A DNA stretch of 23,747 nt, from positions 1 through 23,747 of the forward strand of contig DASPKO010000161.1 of NCBI GenBank assembly GCA_035628055.1, in the 5' to 3' direction. A program made the translations under genes and the position numbers. The notes beneath the pieces are model-generated. The model saw only the letters and a list, made by a program, of their open reading frames with translations, did not search any database and was not told the DNA's origin. This DNA comes from DASPKO01 sp035628055. GTDB lineage: Bacteria > Planctomycetota > Phycisphaerae > Phycisphaerales > UBA1924. Each line of letters begins with the position of its first letter. The stretch's first letter is position 1. Below, piece after piece: positions 21,780 through 23,747 of this stretch.

Positions 21780-23132
21780 CTATCCGCCCGCCGCGACCCG
21801 GCCGACCGAGCCCGCGGCCGCCCCGGCTCCCGCGGGCTCTTCCCCGTAGAACTCGTCGAGCACGCTCCACCACTGGGGGGCCGAGGCCGCCCCGATCATC
21901 CGCTGCCGCACCTGTTCGCCGCGCGGATGATGGGCCGCGAAGCGGATGCCGAACTTCCGCATCGTGCGCGAGGCCGACCCCTCGCCCACCAGGGCGCTGG
22001 CCAGCCGGTAGTGCTCGCGGAGCACGCTCCCCTGCTCGGCGACCGTGGGCGGCTCGGGTGCGCGCCCCGCGAGCATCGCCCGGGCCTGCCGGAACAGCCA
22101 CGGGTTCCCGATGCACCCCCGCGCCACCGACACGGCCGACACCCCCGTGTACGCCAGCATCCGGAAGATGTCGCCCGCCTCCCACACGTCCCCCGAGCCG
22201 AGCACCGGCCGGTCGGGGTGCCGGCGCACCAGGTCGCGCAGGCAGGCCCAGCGCGAGGGGCCCATGTACTTCTGCGCCACCGTGCGCGCGTGCACCGTCG
22301 CCCAGGCGTAGCCCAGCTCGTAGGCGGCCTCGAAGATGACCTCGAAGTTCCGCGCCTGCTCGGGCGTGTCGTCGAAGGCCCGGCGCAGCTTCACGCTGCA
22401 CGCCGTCCCCGCCGGCACGGCCGCCCGCACGGCCCGCAGGATCGCGATCGCCCCCTCCGGCTCGGCGAGCCAGTGACCCCCGCGGGCCTTGGCCTGGATC
22501 TTCTTCACCGGGCAGGCCAGGTTCACCTCGATCGAGGCGAACCCCAAGGGTTCCCCCTCCGGCGACGTCGCCGGAACCGCCGGATTCACCCACGACGCTC
22601 GGCCCGCCCCCGGGGCACCAAGGCGCCCCGGCGCCTCGTCGCTCCGGATCCCGATCTCGGTCGCGCGCGGGCCGCCGTTCTCCCCGTACGCCAGCCGACG
22701 GTACTCGCGGTCCGCCCGCGCCCCCTGCTCGATCATCTTCAGTGCCGCCACGGCCATTTCGTCCGGGTCGCTGCCGATGAGCTGGCCAACCAGCGGGCGG
22801 TCCTCCTCCCCGCCGGGCACGTTGTCGCGAATGAGCTCGAGGTCGGCCTTGTCGAAGCCGCGCCCGCCCCCCAGGAGGGCGCGGTCCAGCAAGGCTTCGG
22901 TCACGCACATCGGGCACCCGTGCCGGCGCGCCATGATCCGCATCGCCGCGTCGGAGTATCCCGCGAGCCCGGCCTGCACGAACGGCGCATCCAAACCCGG
23001 CACCCAGCGCCGCAGCCGCGCGTCCACGCCGCGCTCCGCGGCCTGGGCCGCGGCCTCCAGCGGGTCGATCCGCTCGGCGCCGGGAGCCTCCGCCGGGCCC
23101 GGCGGGGTCGCGTTGTTGCCCGTGCAGGCCAT
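21780..23132 (-). CDS. dus: tRNA-dihydrouridine synthase with an internal insertion
   Basis: Dus enzymes reduce uridines of tRNA to dihydrouridine with FMN and NADPH. These 450 residues show the FMN-barrel pattern: DAPFVQAGLAGYSD (48-61), VGQLIGSDPDEM (115-126), the catalytic Cys207 in VNLACPVKKIQAKARGG, Lys249 in SVKLR, His281 in VHARTVAQKYMG, GSGDV (312-316) and the phosphate-binding VARGCIGNPWLF (336-347). Compared with usual Dus (about 320-350 residues), there is a roughly 45-residue N-terminal lead and an insertion at about 138-196 just before the catalytic strand. ATG 23132 was chosen because the divergent gene begins only 18 nt away and TACTAT lies 7 nt upstream. Which tRNA position is modified cannot be told. 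Confidence 0.88.
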   Translation of the reverse strand: MACTGNNATPPGPAEAPGAERIDPLEAAAQAAERGVDARLRRWVPGLDAPFVQAGLAGYSDAAMRIMARRHGCPMCVTEALLDRALLGGGRGFDKADLELIRDNVPGGEEDRPLVGQLIGSDPDEMAVAALKMIEQGARADREYRRLAYGENGGPRATEIGIRSDEAPGRLGAPGAGRASWVNPAVPATSPEGEPLGFASIEVNLACPVKKIQAKARGGHWLAEPEGAIAILRAVRAAVPAGTACSVKLRRAFDDTPEQARNFEVIFEAAYELGYAWATVHARTVAQKYMGPSRWACLRDLVRRHPDRPVLGSGDVWEAGDIFRMLAYTGVSAVSVARGCIGNPWLFRQARAMLAGRAPEPPTVAEQGSVLREHYRLASALVGEGSASRTMRKFGIRFAAHHPRGEQVRQRMIGAASAPQWWSVLDEFYGEEPAGAGAAAGSVGRVAAGG

Positions 23133-23138
23133 TCCTGC

Positions 23139-23145
23139 GATAGTA
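23139..23145. promoter_or_regulatory. Overlapping divergent -10 boxes shared by dus and the exported-protein gene
   Basis: Plus strand: GATAGT (23139-23144) ends 6 nt before GTG 23151. Minus strand: TACTAT (23145-23140) ends 7 nt before ATG 23132. The two hexamers share five base pairs, and neither gene has a proper Shine-Dalgarno. Confidence 0.45.
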
Positions 23146-23150
23146 CGACC

Positions 23151-23597
23151 GTGCCGACGCGACCCACCCTCACGCTCCGCCTCCTGACGCCGCTCCTCCT
23201 CGCCGTCCCGCTCGCGGGCGCGCCCGGGGGCTGCGCCGCGCCGCCCGTCAACCTCGACCGCGCCGGCCCCGCCTTCCCCGACGGCTTTCCCCAGGCCACC
23301 CAGCTCGACGTCCAGGCCTTCCTGGCCGACAACCGCCTCACCCTCACCAACACCACCGCCCGGCACATCCCTCCCGGACGCCTCTGGCTCAATCGCTGGT
23401 ACAGCCGCGAGTTCCCGGGCCTCGCGGTCGCCGAGTCCATCGAGCTCCCACTCGCCGAGTTCACCGACCGGTTCGGCGCCGAGTTCCGCGGCGGCGGGTT
23501 CTTCGCCACCGAGAAGCCCGACACGCTCGTGCAGGCCCAGGTCGAGTCCGGGGGGGAGCTCATCGGCTTGGTCGTCGTCGCCGCCCCCGAGGACTGA
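23151..23597 (+). CDS. Small exported protein, possible lipoprotein
   Basis: The frame opens at GTG 23151 and gives 148 residues. Residues 1-27 look like a signal peptide (basic TRPTLTLRLL, hydrophobic TPLLLAVPLAGA) ending at PGGC, an imperfect lipobox with Cys28. The mature part (about 120 residues) contains FLADNRLTLTNTTARHIPPG, WLNRWYSREFPGL and LPLAEFTDRFGAEFRGGGFF, suggesting a small beta-rich domain; the family is not recognised. No ATG is available in the right place, and the start is fixed by the signal peptide and the dus boundary. The LmbE-family gene begins 12 nt after the stop, so the two are probably co-transcribed. Confidence 0.7.
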   Translation: MPTRPTLTLRLLTPLLLAVPLAGAPGGCAAPPVNLDRAGPAFPDGFPQATQLDVQAFLADNRLTLTNTTARHIPPGRLWLNRWYSREFPGLAVAESIELPLAEFTDRFGAEFRGGGFFATEKPDTLVQAQVESGGELIGLVVVAAPED

Positions 23598-23609
23598 GCG
23601 GAGCGCCGC

Positions 23610-23747
23610 ATGAACATCCTCGTAGTGGGGCCCCATCCCGATGACCAGGAGCTGGGCATGGGCGGCGCCATCGCCCTCCTGGCCTCGCAGGGGCATGCGG
23701 TCACGCTCCTCGACGTGACCGATGGCGAACCCACGCCCTTCGGAGCG
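23610..23747 (+). CDS. LmbE/PIG-L family deacetylase (3' end cut by window edge)
   Basis: Only the first 46 codons are present. MNILVVGPHPDDQELGMGG carries the family signature H-P-D-D-x-E-x-G-x-G-G, whose His, Asp and Glu bind the catalytic zinc. LmbE-like enzymes remove acetyl groups from GlcNAc-linked substrates, as in bacillithiol (BshB) and mycothiol (MshB) synthesis or GPI precursors. VTLLDVTDGEPTPFG fits the second strand and the substrate loop with the T-D-G-E motif. GGAG 7 nt before the ATG and the 12-nt gap from the exported-protein gene indicate an operon. Bacillithiol synthesis is a tempting role but cannot be decided from the fragment. Confidence 0.88.
   Translation, partial: MNILVVGPHPDDQELGMGGAIALLASQGHAVTLLDVTDGEPTPFGA

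Overview
The window looks like ordinary chromosome from a very GC-rich bacterium, most likely a planctomycete of the Phycisphaerae type. That placement is inferred from base composition, from membrane proteins I do not recognise, and from the housekeeping gene mix; no rRNA marker is present. There is no sign of a prophage, IS element, integrase or CRISPR array. Gene density is high, gaps are short and strands alternate often.

Layout. 1-1582 (-): two-domain regulator (receiver plus HDOD), cut by the window edge. 1583-2535: gene-poor stretch with a 39-residue membrane peptide and a possible decayed reading frame. 2536-3666 (-): citrate synthase, divergent from 3822-5643 (+), a rhomboid-TPR protein followed by a TrpF-like protein without the catalytic residues. 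5657-6214 (-): shikimate kinase. 6522-9859 (+): two exported proteins, the second a 920-residue Arg/Asp-rich protein with W-x-W-x-x-G-x-W repeats and two C-terminal OB-like domains, closed by a strong terminator. 10048-12873 (-): fabF, acpP and a multi-pass membrane protein, divergent from a second membrane protein (12972-13889 +). 13886-14602 (-): ElbB-like glyoxalase. 14714-15721 (+): methylisocitrate-lyase-type enzyme, then the tmRNA gene ssrA (15758-16109), mscL, a TlpA-type thioredoxin with a textbook terminator, a short uvrC and a GAF protein (to 19872). 19901-23132 (-): ilvE, nuoE, dus. 23151-23747 (+): small exported protein and the start of a LmbE/PIG-L deacetylase.

Functionally this is a housekeeping set: central carbon (citrate synthase, PrpB-like lyase), amino-acid and shikimate metabolism (ilvE, aroK), fatty-acid synthesis (acpP-fabF), respiration (nuoE), RNA modification (dus), ribosome rescue (ssrA), DNA repair (uvrC) and osmotic safety (mscL). 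No single new multi-gene system stands out. The most unusual signals are: (1) at least six genes without a Shine-Dalgarno sequence carry a TANNNT hexamer exactly 5-7 nt before the start codon, the signature of leaderless transcripts, including a nearly symmetric -10 shared by two divergent genes; (2) a UvrC with both nuclease sites but no helix-hairpin-helix end; (3) a TrpF fold without its catalytic Cys/Asp, coupled to a rhomboid; (4) the repeat-built exported protein.
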